NCBI GenBank assembly: GCA_964517075.1
Contig: CAZFAT010000334.1
Location: forward strand, 1-19,207
Reading direction: 5' to 3'
From: CAZFAT01 sp964517075
Lineage (GTDB): Bacteria > Acidobacteriota > Vicinamibacteria > Vicinamibacterales > SCN-69-37
Length of the DNA: 19,207 nucleotides
Shown here: positions 8,044 through 15,900 of the stretch, one piece after another
Layout of the letters: the number at the start of each line of letters is the position of its first letter
Numbering within the stretch: the first letter of the stretch is position 1
Program-made: the position numbers and the translations under genes
Notes under the pieces: generated by a model
What the model was told of the DNA's origin: nothing
The model's input: the letters and a program-made list of their open reading frames with translations, nothing else
Databases searched by the model: none

Positions 8044-9329
8044 GGGGGGGCCAGCTCCCGATAGACGCCCTCGGCCGTCTCCGCCATGCGCGCGACGTCG
8101 TAGAACCGCCGGACGCCGGCAGCGCCGGCGGCGCCCAGCCCCTCGGCGCGCGCGCGATCGGCCAGCAGCGACTGCAATGTCTCCGCGAGCGCCTCCGGAT
8201 CGTCGGGCGGCACGAGTAGGCCTCCCCCCGTGCGCTCGACCATCTCGGTGAACGCGCCGCGGCGCGGCTGGACAACGGGTACGCCGTTGGCCATCGCTTC
8301 GAGTACGGACATCCCCTTCGGCTCGTCGTAGGTGGCGGGCATGGAGAAGACGTCCATCTCGTGCAGGAGGGCAATCTTGCCCGCGCGGTCGGGCGCGCCG
8401 GCGTAGCGGAACTCCTGGCCGAGCCCCCACTGCCCCATCTTGCGCGTGATGTCGGCAAAATACCCGCGATGCTCGTCGAGCAGGTAGCCGCCGGCGAGCA
8501 GACGCATCGGTGTGTCCGCCATGCGTGCACGGAGCCGGCGATAGGCTTCCGCGAGGAGGTGCAGCCCCTTCTCCGGCGCGATGCGTCCGAAGTAGCCCAC
8601 GGTATACGGCGGCGCCTTGCGGACGGGCCGGGTTGCGTGGCCGTCCATCGAGATGCCGAGCGGGACGGTGCGAATACGGCCCGGCTCGATGCCCAGGTAG
8701 CCGCTCATGAACGTGCGGTAGTAGTCGCTGACGGCGATGAAGACATCCACATCGACCACGCCGCGGCGAATCAGGGCGAGCGCGTCGGCCTTCCAGGGCT
8801 CGCCCAGTTGCTCGAGGAACAGGTCCTCGCCTTGCAGCGTGCACGCGATGGGGATGCCCAGCCGCTGCCGCAGGGGCTTCGCCAGCCCGATCAGCAGGCT
8901 GAACGGCAGGTTGACGACGTCGAAGCGCGGCTCGGTGGCGAGCCACTGTTGCAGCTTGTCGACTTCCTTCGCCTGATTCCCCTCGGCGCCTCGCAGCATC
9001 GACACCGTCATGCGTCCCAGCAACGACGGGTCGACTTTGATTTGCCGCTTCGACGCCAGCCGCAAGACCGGCGTGGCATCCCAGAGCCGATCCAGCACCG
9101 CCGGTGTCCGACGGAGGAACGGCACGTGCTGCTGCAGGTAGACGCTGATGCCGCCAAAGAACACGCGCGACTCGCTGACGTTCGTCTCATCCGTTCGTGT
9201 CGGCGTGTAGACGGGCATGAGGACGACGTCGTGCCCCCGCGCCTTCAGCGCCGCCGCCAGCGCGTTGTCCCGCAGACAGCTGCCGCAGTACATGTCTGCG
9301 GCGCCGGCGGTGAGGTAGAGCAATCTCAT
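8037..9329 (-). CDS. Glycosyltransferase, GT4 family (GT-B fold)
   Basis: The protein has 430 residues. The N-terminal Rossmann half starts MRLLYLTAGAADMYCGSC and contains FFGGISVYLQQHVPFL (57-72), a glycogen-synthase-like/GT4 pattern. The C-terminal nucleotide-sugar-binding half has VGYFGRIAPEKGLHLLAEAY (244-263) and the GT4 E-x7-E motif at Glu336-Glu344 (EPKGMSVLE), followed by NGVPVVQPRRGAF. It transfers a sugar from an NDP-sugar donor; donor and acceptor cannot be told. There is no signal peptide, so it acts in the cytoplasm or at the inner face of the membrane. It overlaps the ABC ATPase gene by 7 bp, so the two products probably belong to the same process. No Shine-Dalgarno sequence is evident; the leader is instead made of short inverted repeats (see 9340-9394). 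Confidence 0.9.
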   Translation of the reverse strand: MRLLYLTAGAADMYCGSCLRDNALAAALKARGHDVVLMPVYTPTRTDETNVSESRVFFGGISVYLQQHVPFLRRTPAVLDRLWDATPVLRLASKRQIKVDPSLLGRMTVSMLRGAEGNQAKEVDKLQQWLATEPRFDVVNLPFSLLIGLAKPLRQRLGIPIACTLQGEDLFLEQLGEPWKADALALIRRGVVDVDVFIAVSDYYRTFMSGYLGIEPGRIRTVPLGISMDGHATRPVRKAPPYTVGYFGRIAPEKGLHLLAEAYRRLRARMADTPMRLLAGGYLLDEHRGYFADITRKMGQWGLGQEFRYAGAPDRAGKIALLHEMDVFSMPATYDEPKGMSVLEAMANGVPVVQPRRGAFTEMVERTGGGLLVPPDDPEALAETLQSLLADRARAEGLGAAGAAGVRRFYDVARMAETAEGVYRELAPPC

Positions 9330-9339
9330 GGAATGGACA

Positions 9340-9394
9340 CGGTTTTCGGTTCTCGGTTCTCGGTTCCCCTCGAACCTTGGAACCCTCGAACCCC
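9340..9394. repeat. Clustered GGTTC/GAACC short repeats in the glycosyltransferase leader
   Basis: On the plus strand TCGGTTC occurs three times in tandem (9346-9352, 9353-9359, 9360-9366), preceded by a degenerate GGTTTTCGG. Three 8-mers follow: CTCGAACC (9369-9376), TTGGAACC (9377-9384) and CTCGAACC (9385-9392). The GGTTC and GAACC arms are complementary, so RNA from either strand can form alternative 5-bp stems. The array fills most of the 69-bp gap between the reductase stop and the glycosyltransferase start. Confidence 0.8.
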
Positions 9395-9398
9395 GCTC

Positions 9399-10832
9399 TT
9401 ACCCCGCCCTCTGAAACGATCTCCGCACGTACAGGTGCTCGAACAGGTTCCCTTCGTGCGGCTGGTCCCAGCGAATTTCGTTCGTCGGGATCGGACCCAG
9501 GTTCAGGCGGCTGATCGAGTCGGACCGGAGCACGCGATCGATGAGCGCGCGATCGTCGGTGAGCACCATGCAGGCCAGGGTCGGGCCCATCGGCGCGGGC
9601 ATGGCGGCCATTTCTTCCGGCGAGACGTCCACGACCGACACGAATGGAAACAGGAACTCGCGGTTCGCGAGCGCGTGTGACGTCGAGTGACAGTGGACGA
9701 CGGTCGGCAGCAGATAGGTGCAGCCGCCCATCTCCACGAGGCGCGGACCCGTCCGGAACCGCGCGGTCACTTCCTCGGCGCCGGGCTCGTCAAGGCCGGC
9801 GTCGATTTGCTGCGAGATCCGGCGCGCCACCGCGGGATCCACGAACGGCGCGATGGCGGCCTCGGGGTCGTCCGCCACGCGCGGCTGGATGGTCGCCAGA
9901 CGCCTCGCGAGGGCCTCGGCCAGGGCGGCGGCTCCGTCGGCTGGCAGCCAGATCCCCGACGCGTTCACGCAGGACCGGCCGCCGTTGGCGGCCACCGATG
10001 TCGCGATCGCGTCCAGAAACTCGTCGGCGCGGCCCATCGTGTCCGGCCCAATCAGCACCTTGCTGTAACCGGGGCCGTGCAGCTCCACGCGCGGATCGCC
10101 GGCGACGGTCCCGATCGCGCCCAGGTCGCCAAAGAACATGCTGCGACCGCAGCGGCGGACGATCTCCCCTGCGCCGGCGTGGTCGCTCGGATAGTACGAG
10201 CACGCCTCGGGTGGCACGCCGCACGCCATCAGCGCCTGCAGCAGCCGGAACGGCGTCCACGGCTCGCTGCTGCCCGGGCGGAGCACGAGCGGCATCTTCA
10301 GCGGGATGGCCGGCAGCCACAGCCCGTGCACGCCCGGCGAGTTGCTGGGCAGGACGACCCCGAGGGCGTGGGACCGGGGCGCGAAGCTGACGGCCTGGCC
10401 GTTCAGTTCACCGAAGCCGCGATCGAGCACGGCCGGGTCGAGACCGCGCGTGAGGCCGCGCAGGATGTCGGGCAGGTTCCGCAGCACCGACGTCACGCGC
10501 TGCATGTTACGCCGCACCATCACGTGGGGCATGCCGGTCGTGGCCGACAACTGCGTGACGTAGTCGTCCGGCGACTGCCGCTCGTCACCGATGGGCAGCG
10601 TGCCCTCGAGAAAGACCTCGGCCGCCTGTTGGCAACTGTCGAACAGGCGGGTGACGGGAACGGCGGCCAGCGCGGCCCGCGCGGTCGCCTGGTCCGACAG
10701 ATCGCGCCGGATCAACCCAGCGTTGGCCTGACTGATTTCTGCGAAGGGCTGGCGGGTGGCGTGGTGGGGCACGCGGGCCACATCGAGGCTGCGGTACGGC
10801 CGCCCGCGGCGAAGCAGGGGGATGTGCAACAT
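9399..10832 (-). CDS. ALDH-superfamily acyl-CoA (carboxylate-activated) reductase
   Basis: The protein has 477 residues from the ATG at 10832. It shows the aldehyde-dehydrogenase superfamily pattern: LPSNSPGVHGLWLPAIPLKM (161-180, with the conserved Asn region), the cofactor-binding stretch around LRPGSSEPWTP (184-194), a catalytic cysteine Cys288 in NGGRSCVNAS, and FLFPFVSVVDV (393-403), equivalent to the EIFGP region. LuxC-type acyl-CoA reductases belong to the same superfamily and reduce an acyl thioester to an aldehyde with NADPH. The divergent neighbour is an acid-activating enzyme, so the pair may reduce a carboxylic acid to an aldehyde. An in-frame start further upstream (10895) would run into the neighbouring gene and lacks support. 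A -10-like TACACT ends 6 nt before the chosen ATG. Substrate unknown. Confidence 0.8.
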   Translation of the reverse strand: MLHIPLLRRGRPYRSLDVARVPHHATRQPFAEISQANAGLIRRDLSDQATARAALAAVPVTRLFDSCQQAAEVFLEGTLPIGDERQSPDDYVTQLSATTGMPHVMVRRNMQRVTSVLRNLPDILRGLTRGLDPAVLDRGFGELNGQAVSFAPRSHALGVVLPSNSPGVHGLWLPAIPLKMPLVLRPGSSEPWTPFRLLQALMACGVPPEACSYYPSDHAGAGEIVRRCGRSMFFGDLGAIGTVAGDPRVELHGPGYSKVLIGPDTMGRADEFLDAIATSVAANGGRSCVNASGIWLPADGAAALAEALARRLATIQPRVADDPEAAIAPFVDPAVARRISQQIDAGLDEPGAEEVTARFRTGPRLVEMGGCTYLLPTVVHCHSTSHALANREFLFPFVSVVDVSPEEMAAMPAPMGPTLACMVLTDDRALIDRVLRSDSISRLNLGPIPTNEIRWDQPHEGNLFEHLYVRRSFQRAG

Positions 10833-10878
10833 GGCCTCAGTGTAGACCGCCGATTGGAATGATCGATAATCTCCCCCG
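10833..10878. promoter_or_regulatory. Shared divergent promoter region of the reductase and ANL genes
   Basis: Only 46 bp separate the two start codons. On the minus strand TACACT (10844-10839) ends 6 nt before the reductase ATG. On the plus strand GATAAT (10865-10870) ends 8 nt before the ANL ATG. No good -35 box is visible for either. With such spacing, transcription would begin at or next to the start codons, so both genes may be leaderless and under common control. Confidence 0.45.
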
Positions 10879-11937
10879 ATGAAAGCCGTCACCACCGCAG
10901 AACTTGACGCTCACGTCCGCGAGATCGTCCGCTGGCACTTCGATCCCGATACCGGCACCCCGTTCTGGCTGGATTTCGCCAAGCGCCTCGACTGGGACCC
11001 CCGCACCGAAATCCAGACCTACGCCGACCTCGATCGGTTCGGCTTCTTCGAGGACGAGTGGCTCCGCGGCGGGCCCGTCCGCCGGTGGGTGCCGAAAGCC
11101 TTCGCGACGAGGCCCATTTACGTCTTTGAAACCGGCGGCTCGACCGGCGTGCCGAAGTCGCGCATCAACATCGAGGACTTCCGCATCGACTACGAGCAGT
11201 TCAGCGCGACCCTGCCTGACGACGCGTTTCCGCCGGGCAGCGACTGGCTGATGGTGGGCCCCTCGGGCCCGCGCCGCCTCCGGCTGGCCGTCGAGCACCT
11301 GGCCCAGCACCGCGGCGGCATCTCGTTCTGCGTCGACCTCGATCCGCGCTGGGTCATCAAGCTGCTGAAGGCGCGGCAGATGGACCAGGTGGAGGCCTAC
11401 AAGCGCCACGTCATCGATCAGGCCCTGACGTTGCTGAAGGCGCACGACAACATCCGCTGCATGTTCATCACCCCGAAGCTGCTCGAGGCGCTGGCGGAGA
11501 AGGTCTCGCTGAAAAAGGCGGGCATCCGCGGCATCTTCTGCGGCGGCACCGAGATGACGCCGCAGTTCCACCGGTGGGTCCGCGAGGAGGTGCTCGACGG
11601 CGTCTTCTTCGCGCCCACCTATGGCAACACGCTGATGGGCCTCGCGGTCCACAAGCCGTTCGACCTGGCGGACAACTACGCCATCATCTATTTCCCGCCC
11701 CGCCCACGAGCGGTGCTCGAGGTCGTCGATCCGGACAATCCGACGCGGGTGGTGGGCTACGGCGAAACCGGCCGCGTGCGGCTGACGACGCTGACGAAGG
11801 AGTTCTTCATGCCGCGGTTCCTCGAACGCGACGAAGCCGAGCGCGAGCCTCCGTGCGAACGCTATCCGTGGGACGGGGTCAGGAACGTGCGGCCGTTCTC
11901 GAAGTTCCAGACGTCGGTGACAGAGGGTGTGTACTGA
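10879..11937 (+). CDS. ANL-superfamily (PaaK/LuxE-like) acyl-adenylating enzyme, short form
   Basis: The protein has 352 residues. The AMP-binding P-loop is TGGSTGVPK (85-93). Further ANL-type elements are GIFCGGTEMT (218-227), APTYGNTLMG (245-254, the Y-G-x-T motif), GYGETGRVRL (293-302) and MPRFLERD (311-318), equivalent to the hinge Arg...Asp. The enzyme should activate a carboxylic acid as an acyl-adenylate, then pass it to CoA or to a cysteine. PaaK-type ligases have about 430 residues; this protein ends soon after the hinge, so most of the usual C-terminal lid domain is missing. LuxE acyl-protein synthetases are similarly short. Divergent pairing with an acyl-CoA reductase suggests a two-part acid reductase. 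The gene converges on the next one with a 2-bp gap and no visible terminator. Confidence 0.8.
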   Translation: MKAVTTAELDAHVREIVRWHFDPDTGTPFWLDFAKRLDWDPRTEIQTYADLDRFGFFEDEWLRGGPVRRWVPKAFATRPIYVFETGGSTGVPKSRINIEDFRIDYEQFSATLPDDAFPPGSDWLMVGPSGPRRLRLAVEHLAQHRGGISFCVDLDPRWVIKLLKARQMDQVEAYKRHVIDQALTLLKAHDNIRCMFITPKLLEALAEKVSLKKAGIRGIFCGGTEMTPQFHRWVREEVLDGVFFAPTYGNTLMGLAVHKPFDLADNYAIIYFPPRPRAVLEVVDPDNPTRVVGYGETGRVRLTTLTKEFFMPRFLERDEAEREPPCERYPWDGVRNVRPFSKFQTSVTEGVY

Positions 11938-11939
11938 CG

Positions 11940-12194
11940 CTAGTTCTCTTCGTAGTCCGACTGCACCGACGGGAGCGGCCGCGTTGAGGGGCGGAGCGCT
12001 TCGCGGTGATCGAACACGGGCAGGCCGGCCACGTGGAGCAGGGTCGAGCAGCCAGGGGCCTTGTCGGCGACGACCACCGTCACCGGGCTGCCTTCGACGC
12101 CGGCGCGGAACGTCACGCGGCAGCCGCAGGCGAGGCGCGCCACGACGGGGTCGACGGCGGGAGCGATCGGAAGGGCTTTTTTCTTGTCGGTCAC
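11940..12194 (-). CDS. Small hypothetical cysteine-bearing protein, coupled to the TlpA gene
   Basis: The protein has 84 residues with a GTG start at 12194, a single base after the TlpA-type gene stop (12196), so it is probably translated by coupling. The family is not recognised. The N-terminus is Lys-rich (TDKKK) and there is no signal peptide or membrane segment. A compact centre follows: VARLACGCRVTFRAG (Cys23 and Cys25 as CxC) and DKAPGCSTLLHVAG (Cys49). The tail is polar and ends in YEEN. The three cysteines and the linkage to a thiol-disulfide protein hint at a redox or metal-binding role, but this is only suggestive. The strict juxtaposition and sensible amino-acid composition support a real gene. 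Confidence 0.6.
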   Translation of the reverse strand: MTDKKKALPIAPAVDPVVARLACGCRVTFRAGVEGSPVTVVVADKAPGCSTLLHVAGLPVFDHREALRPSTRPLPSVQSDYEEN

Positions 12195-12195
12195 G

Positions 12196-12735
12196 TTAGA
12201 ACAGCGCTTTCACTTGCTCGTCGAACCAGTCTTTCGAGTGAATGCCGACGCCTTTCCCGGCGATCGCGCCATCGCGCTTCACGAACCAGGTGATCGGCAA
12301 CAGGTCTACGGCATCATACGCCTTCAGCAGGTCGTCGTGGCCCAGACCCACCAGGACGGGATAATTCATTTTGAAGTCCGCCGCGAACTGCCGCAGGTCC
12401 GCCGGCTCGTCGTCGGCCGAGATGCCGAGGACGACCAGGCCGCGCTCCCGGTAGCGGTCCTGCAGCTCGATGAGCCAGGGAATCTCGATCCGGCAGGGCC
12501 CGCACCAGGTCGCCCAGAAGTTGATGAGGAGCGGCCGGCCCACGTAGTCCGCGAGGTTCACCGACTGGCCCGCCATGTCCTTGAGCGTGAAATTCAGCGG
12601 CGCGGCGCCGTCGGCCGGCGTCGAGCGCGCTTGACACGCGGGCCAGGCGCCGAGCGCGACGGCCACCACCACCGCGCGCAGCCATCGGCTCCGCCAGAGA
12701 GGCCGCCAGCCTGAATCGGCCGACATCATTCCCAC
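12196..12735 (-). CDS. TlpA-type thioredoxin-fold protein, membrane-anchored or secreted
   Basis: The protein has 179 residues. It has a basic stretch (RPLWRSRWLR) and a hydrophobic run (20-32) ending in WPAC, with Cys34 as a possible though non-canonical lipobox cysteine. The thioredoxin-like domain covers about 45-179, with the active site WCGPC at 77-81 (FWATWCGPCRIEIP) and the expected cis-proline Pro147 (LLPITWF). It probably acts as a periplasmic thiol-disulfide reductant, the role known for TlpA/ResA proteins in cytochrome and oxidase assembly. The start is uncertain: GTG at 12735 has GGAGG 13 nt upstream; ATG at 12729 or 12726 would shorten the protein by two or three residues. It is co-transcribed with the small gene downstream and divergent from the protease-barrel gene. 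Confidence 0.9.
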   Translation of the reverse strand: MGMMSADSGWRPLWRSRWLRAVVVAVALGAWPACQARSTPADGAAPLNFTLKDMAGQSVNLADYVGRPLLINFWATWCGPCRIEIPWLIELQDRYRERGLVVLGISADDEPADLRQFAADFKMNYPVLVGLGHDDLLKAYDAVDLLPITWFVKRDGAIAGKGVGIHSKDWFDEQVKALF

Positions 12736-12944
12736 ACATTACTACAGTCCTCCCGGAGGTTCGGTCGACGCGCGATGAGTGTCCTCTGCACAAGATGGGG
12801 GCCGATCCGCGCCAGGCGACGCGGCCCGGGTGCGGCGAGGCGCTGAGGCACACCGTTTGCTTGAACCAGGCCGGCGTCCCGCCCCGGGTCGCAGCCCGGG
12901 TGTACAATCCAGGTTTCGCGATGCCCGCCGTTTGAGGTGATTCC
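12736..12944. promoter_or_regulatory. Divergent intergenic region (TlpA gene / protease-barrel gene)
   Basis: This 209-bp region holds the regulatory sequences of two divergent genes. A -10-like TACAAT lies at 12903-12908 for the plus-strand gene; no convincing -35 box stands at 17 nt. Immediately upstream a CCCGGG-TCGCAG-CCCGGG inverted repeat (12883-12900) may be an operator or hairpin, and a third CCCGGG lies near 12825-12830. The Shine-Dalgarno GAGGTGA (12934-12940) precedes the ATG at 12945. A four-codon ORF (12921-12935) ends within the Shine-Dalgarno sequence. Confidence 0.45.
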
Positions 12945-15900
12945 ATGCGCAGGCACCACCGCCGTCTCCTGACGATCCTGCTCGGTGTGTTCGTGGCCGG
13001 CTTTCCCGGCTTGGTGGCCATGGCGGCCGCGCAAACGCCGTTTGTGCCCTACTTCGGCAAGAATCGGGTGCGCTACACCCAGTTCGACTGGCACATCTAC
13101 GAGAGCGAGCACTTCGAGATCTACTTCTCGCCCGAGATCGAGCCGCACCTCGAGCGCGTCACGTCCTACGCCGAGAACGCCTACCAGCACATTGCCGCGG
13201 CGCTGAAGTACGACCTCGCGCAGAAGGTGCCGATCGTCCTGTTCAAGACGCAGAGCGACTTTCAGCAGCAGAACATCCTGGGGGCCGAGCTGCCCGAAGG
13301 CGTGCTGGCGTTTGCCGAACCCGAGGGGCGGCGGATGGTGCTGCCGATCGACGAGCCACCCGACCAGCTCTACCGGCTCATCACGCATGAGCTGACCCAC
13401 ATCTTCGAGTTCGACGTCGTGCCCCGCGGGCTGATGGGCGCGGACCTGCCGCTCTGGGTGGACGAGGGCCTCGCCAACTACATGGCGGGGTACTGGAACG
13501 CGATGGACCTGATGGCGGTGCGCGACGCGGCGTTGACCGACAACGTGCCGCGCATGAGCCAGTTCTACGTGCCGGCGCTGAGCGGCCGGCTCCCCTACTC
13601 GCTCGGCCACGCGGCGTTCGAGTTCATCGAGGCGCGCTGGGGACAGGAGGGCGTGCGCAGCTTCCTGCTCGGCCTGCGCCGCAACGTGCTCGGCGGCAAC
13701 GAGACGGCCTACGAGGAAGCCTTCAAACTCAAGGCCGAGGAGTTCGACGACCAGTTCGACCGGTACCTCAAGGAGCGCTTCAAGCCGTTCCGCGACAAGG
13801 AGCGGCCGGCGGACTACGGGCGCAACCTCGCGCCGAATCCCGAGCGGACGCCCTACGCGGCCGTGCTCTCGATGGAGCCCTCGCCGAGCGGCGAGATGCT
13901 GGCCGCCGTGGTCGGCAACCGGCGCGACTTCGAGCTGGATATCGTGCTGCTCTCCGCGATCGACGGAGAGGTCATTCGCAACCTCACGAGCGGGTTCGAC
14001 AAGGATCGGGGCTTCGAGTACATCGGGACGGCCGGCGGACTGCGCGGCAACATGGTGCCCTGGATCTCGTGGGCGCCCATCGGTGACACGATCGCCTACT
14101 TCGCCCGCACCGACGCCCACAAAACCCTCATCGTCCAGAACATCGTCACGCGGCAGACCGAATGGCGGCGGGAGATGGAGGAGCTCGACGGGCCGGAGTC
14201 CCCCGCGTTCAGCCCGGACGGGAAGACGGTCGCCTTTGCGGCGCTGGCGAATGGCGTGAGCGACATCTACACGGTCGACCTCGCCACGGGCGCCATCACG
14301 AATCTCACGAAGGACACGATTGCGGACTACGCCCCGACCTACGCGCCCGATGGACGGACGATCATCTACACGGCGCGCGTGAGCGGCAACGACAAGCTGT
14401 TCCGCCTGGACCTCGCCTCCGGCCGCAAGACGCAGTTGACCTTCGGCAGCCACGACGACACGGCGGCGCGGTTCTACGACGCGCAGACGATCGTCTTCAC
14501 GTCGACGGCCACCGACCCGCGGTCGGATATCCCGGTCGAAGTGCAGGCGAACGGCAACATCCCAAACGTCTGGACGCTGAATCTCGGGACCGCCGAGCTG
14601 AATCAGCTGACGGACACGATGACCGGCAACGTCTCGCCGGTCCTGGTGCGGCAGTCCGACGCGCTCAAGGTGGGCTTCGTCTCCTACTACAAGGGGGAGA
14701 ACGGCATTCACCTGCTGGCGCCGGAGAAGCCGGTGGCGACGGTGGCCTCGTCGGACTTCGGCTCGCCCGGCCCCATCTTCGACTTCACGGTGCCGGTCAG
14801 CCACACGCTGCTGCGGGACAACATTCACAAGAAGGGGCGCTTCGAGAAAATGCGGCTCGCGGGCCGGCCGCCGGTCGGCCTCGGCGTGACCAACAGCGGC
14901 AACTTCTACGGCAACACGCAGATCACGTTTGCCGACGTGCTGGGCGACAAGGAAGTCAGCTTCATCGCCGCCTCGCAGGCGCAGTACCGGACGACGGCGT
15001 TCACGTTCCTGAACCTGGGCAAGCGGATGCAGTACGCGCTGCAGGGCTTCTCCTCGTCGTCGTTCTACTTCGGGCAGGGGCTGGCCAACTCCGGCGCGTT
15101 CTACGATCCGTTCCTGGACCCGTTCATCGACCGTGACCAGGCCGAGGCGGTGCGCAGCCAGTGGGGCGGCACCGGCTTCGTGATCTACCCGTTCAGCCGG
15201 TACTCGCGCGTCGAGCTGTTCAGCGGCTACGTGCACCTGTCGGAGTCCTACCGCAACGCGCAGCTGCAGCAGATTGCCGACGAGTTCCAGGAGCAGACGG
15301 GCTCGACGCTCTTCCGCGACGGCCACATGATTCCGCTCGGCGTGTCGTTCGTGAAAGAGACGACCATCTTCCGCGAGTACGGGCCGGTGGCGGGGAGTAC
15401 CTACAAGTTCTCGTTCGATGCATCGCCCAACTTCGGCGACGGCTGGCTCAGCCGCCAGACGATCGACGCCGACGCGCGCTACTACTTCCGGATCGTCGCC
15501 AACGGCGTCCTGGCCGCGCGCCTGCGCGGCTTCAAGAGCTGGGGCGGGCAGCCCGACCTGTTCAGCTATGGCGGCAACTCGGAGATGCGCGGCTACGAGT
15601 ATCTCCAGTTCATCGGCCAGCGGGCGGCCTTTGCGAACCTGGAGCTCCGCTTCCCGATGATCGAGGCGATGCTGACGCCCTTCGGCGTCGTCGGAGGACT
15701 GCGCGGCGTGTTCTTCGCCAACCTGGGCGCCTCGGGCTTCAACAACCAGCCGTTCCGGGTGCTTTCGACTTCCAGCGAGTCGGTCCAGCCACTCGTGGGA
15801 TACACGGTGGACGGCTTCGACCTCTTGCCCGTGCTCGGCGACCCCGTCACCGTGAGCGGCCTCCGGCTCATCGACGGTCGCGCCTCCTACGGGTTCGGGC

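Noticed and set aside
8044..8946. Upstream extension of the ABC ATPase frame
   Set aside because: The frame is open but the extension is low-complexity Arg/Ala sequence within the glycosyltransferase gene; the family N-terminus begins at the ATG at 8043.
9369..9392. GGTTCGAG on the minus strand resembles a tRNA T-arm
   Set aside because: No acceptor, D or anticodon stems surround it, and the motif is simply part of the short repeat array.
8361..9680. Plus-strand open frame of 439 codons
   Set aside because: It is antisense to the glycosyltransferase and the end of the reductase, with shadow-type composition and no motif.
12174..12183. T-run after a G/C stretch that looks like a terminator on the plus strand
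   Set aside because: It is the coding sequence for the Lys-rich N-terminus of the small minus-strand protein, and lies about 240 bp past the nearest plus-strand stop without a strong stem.
12061..12714. Plus-strand open frame of 217 codons
   Set aside because: It is antisense to the TlpA-type gene, which has a clear WCGPC active site; the plus-strand product has no recognisable features.
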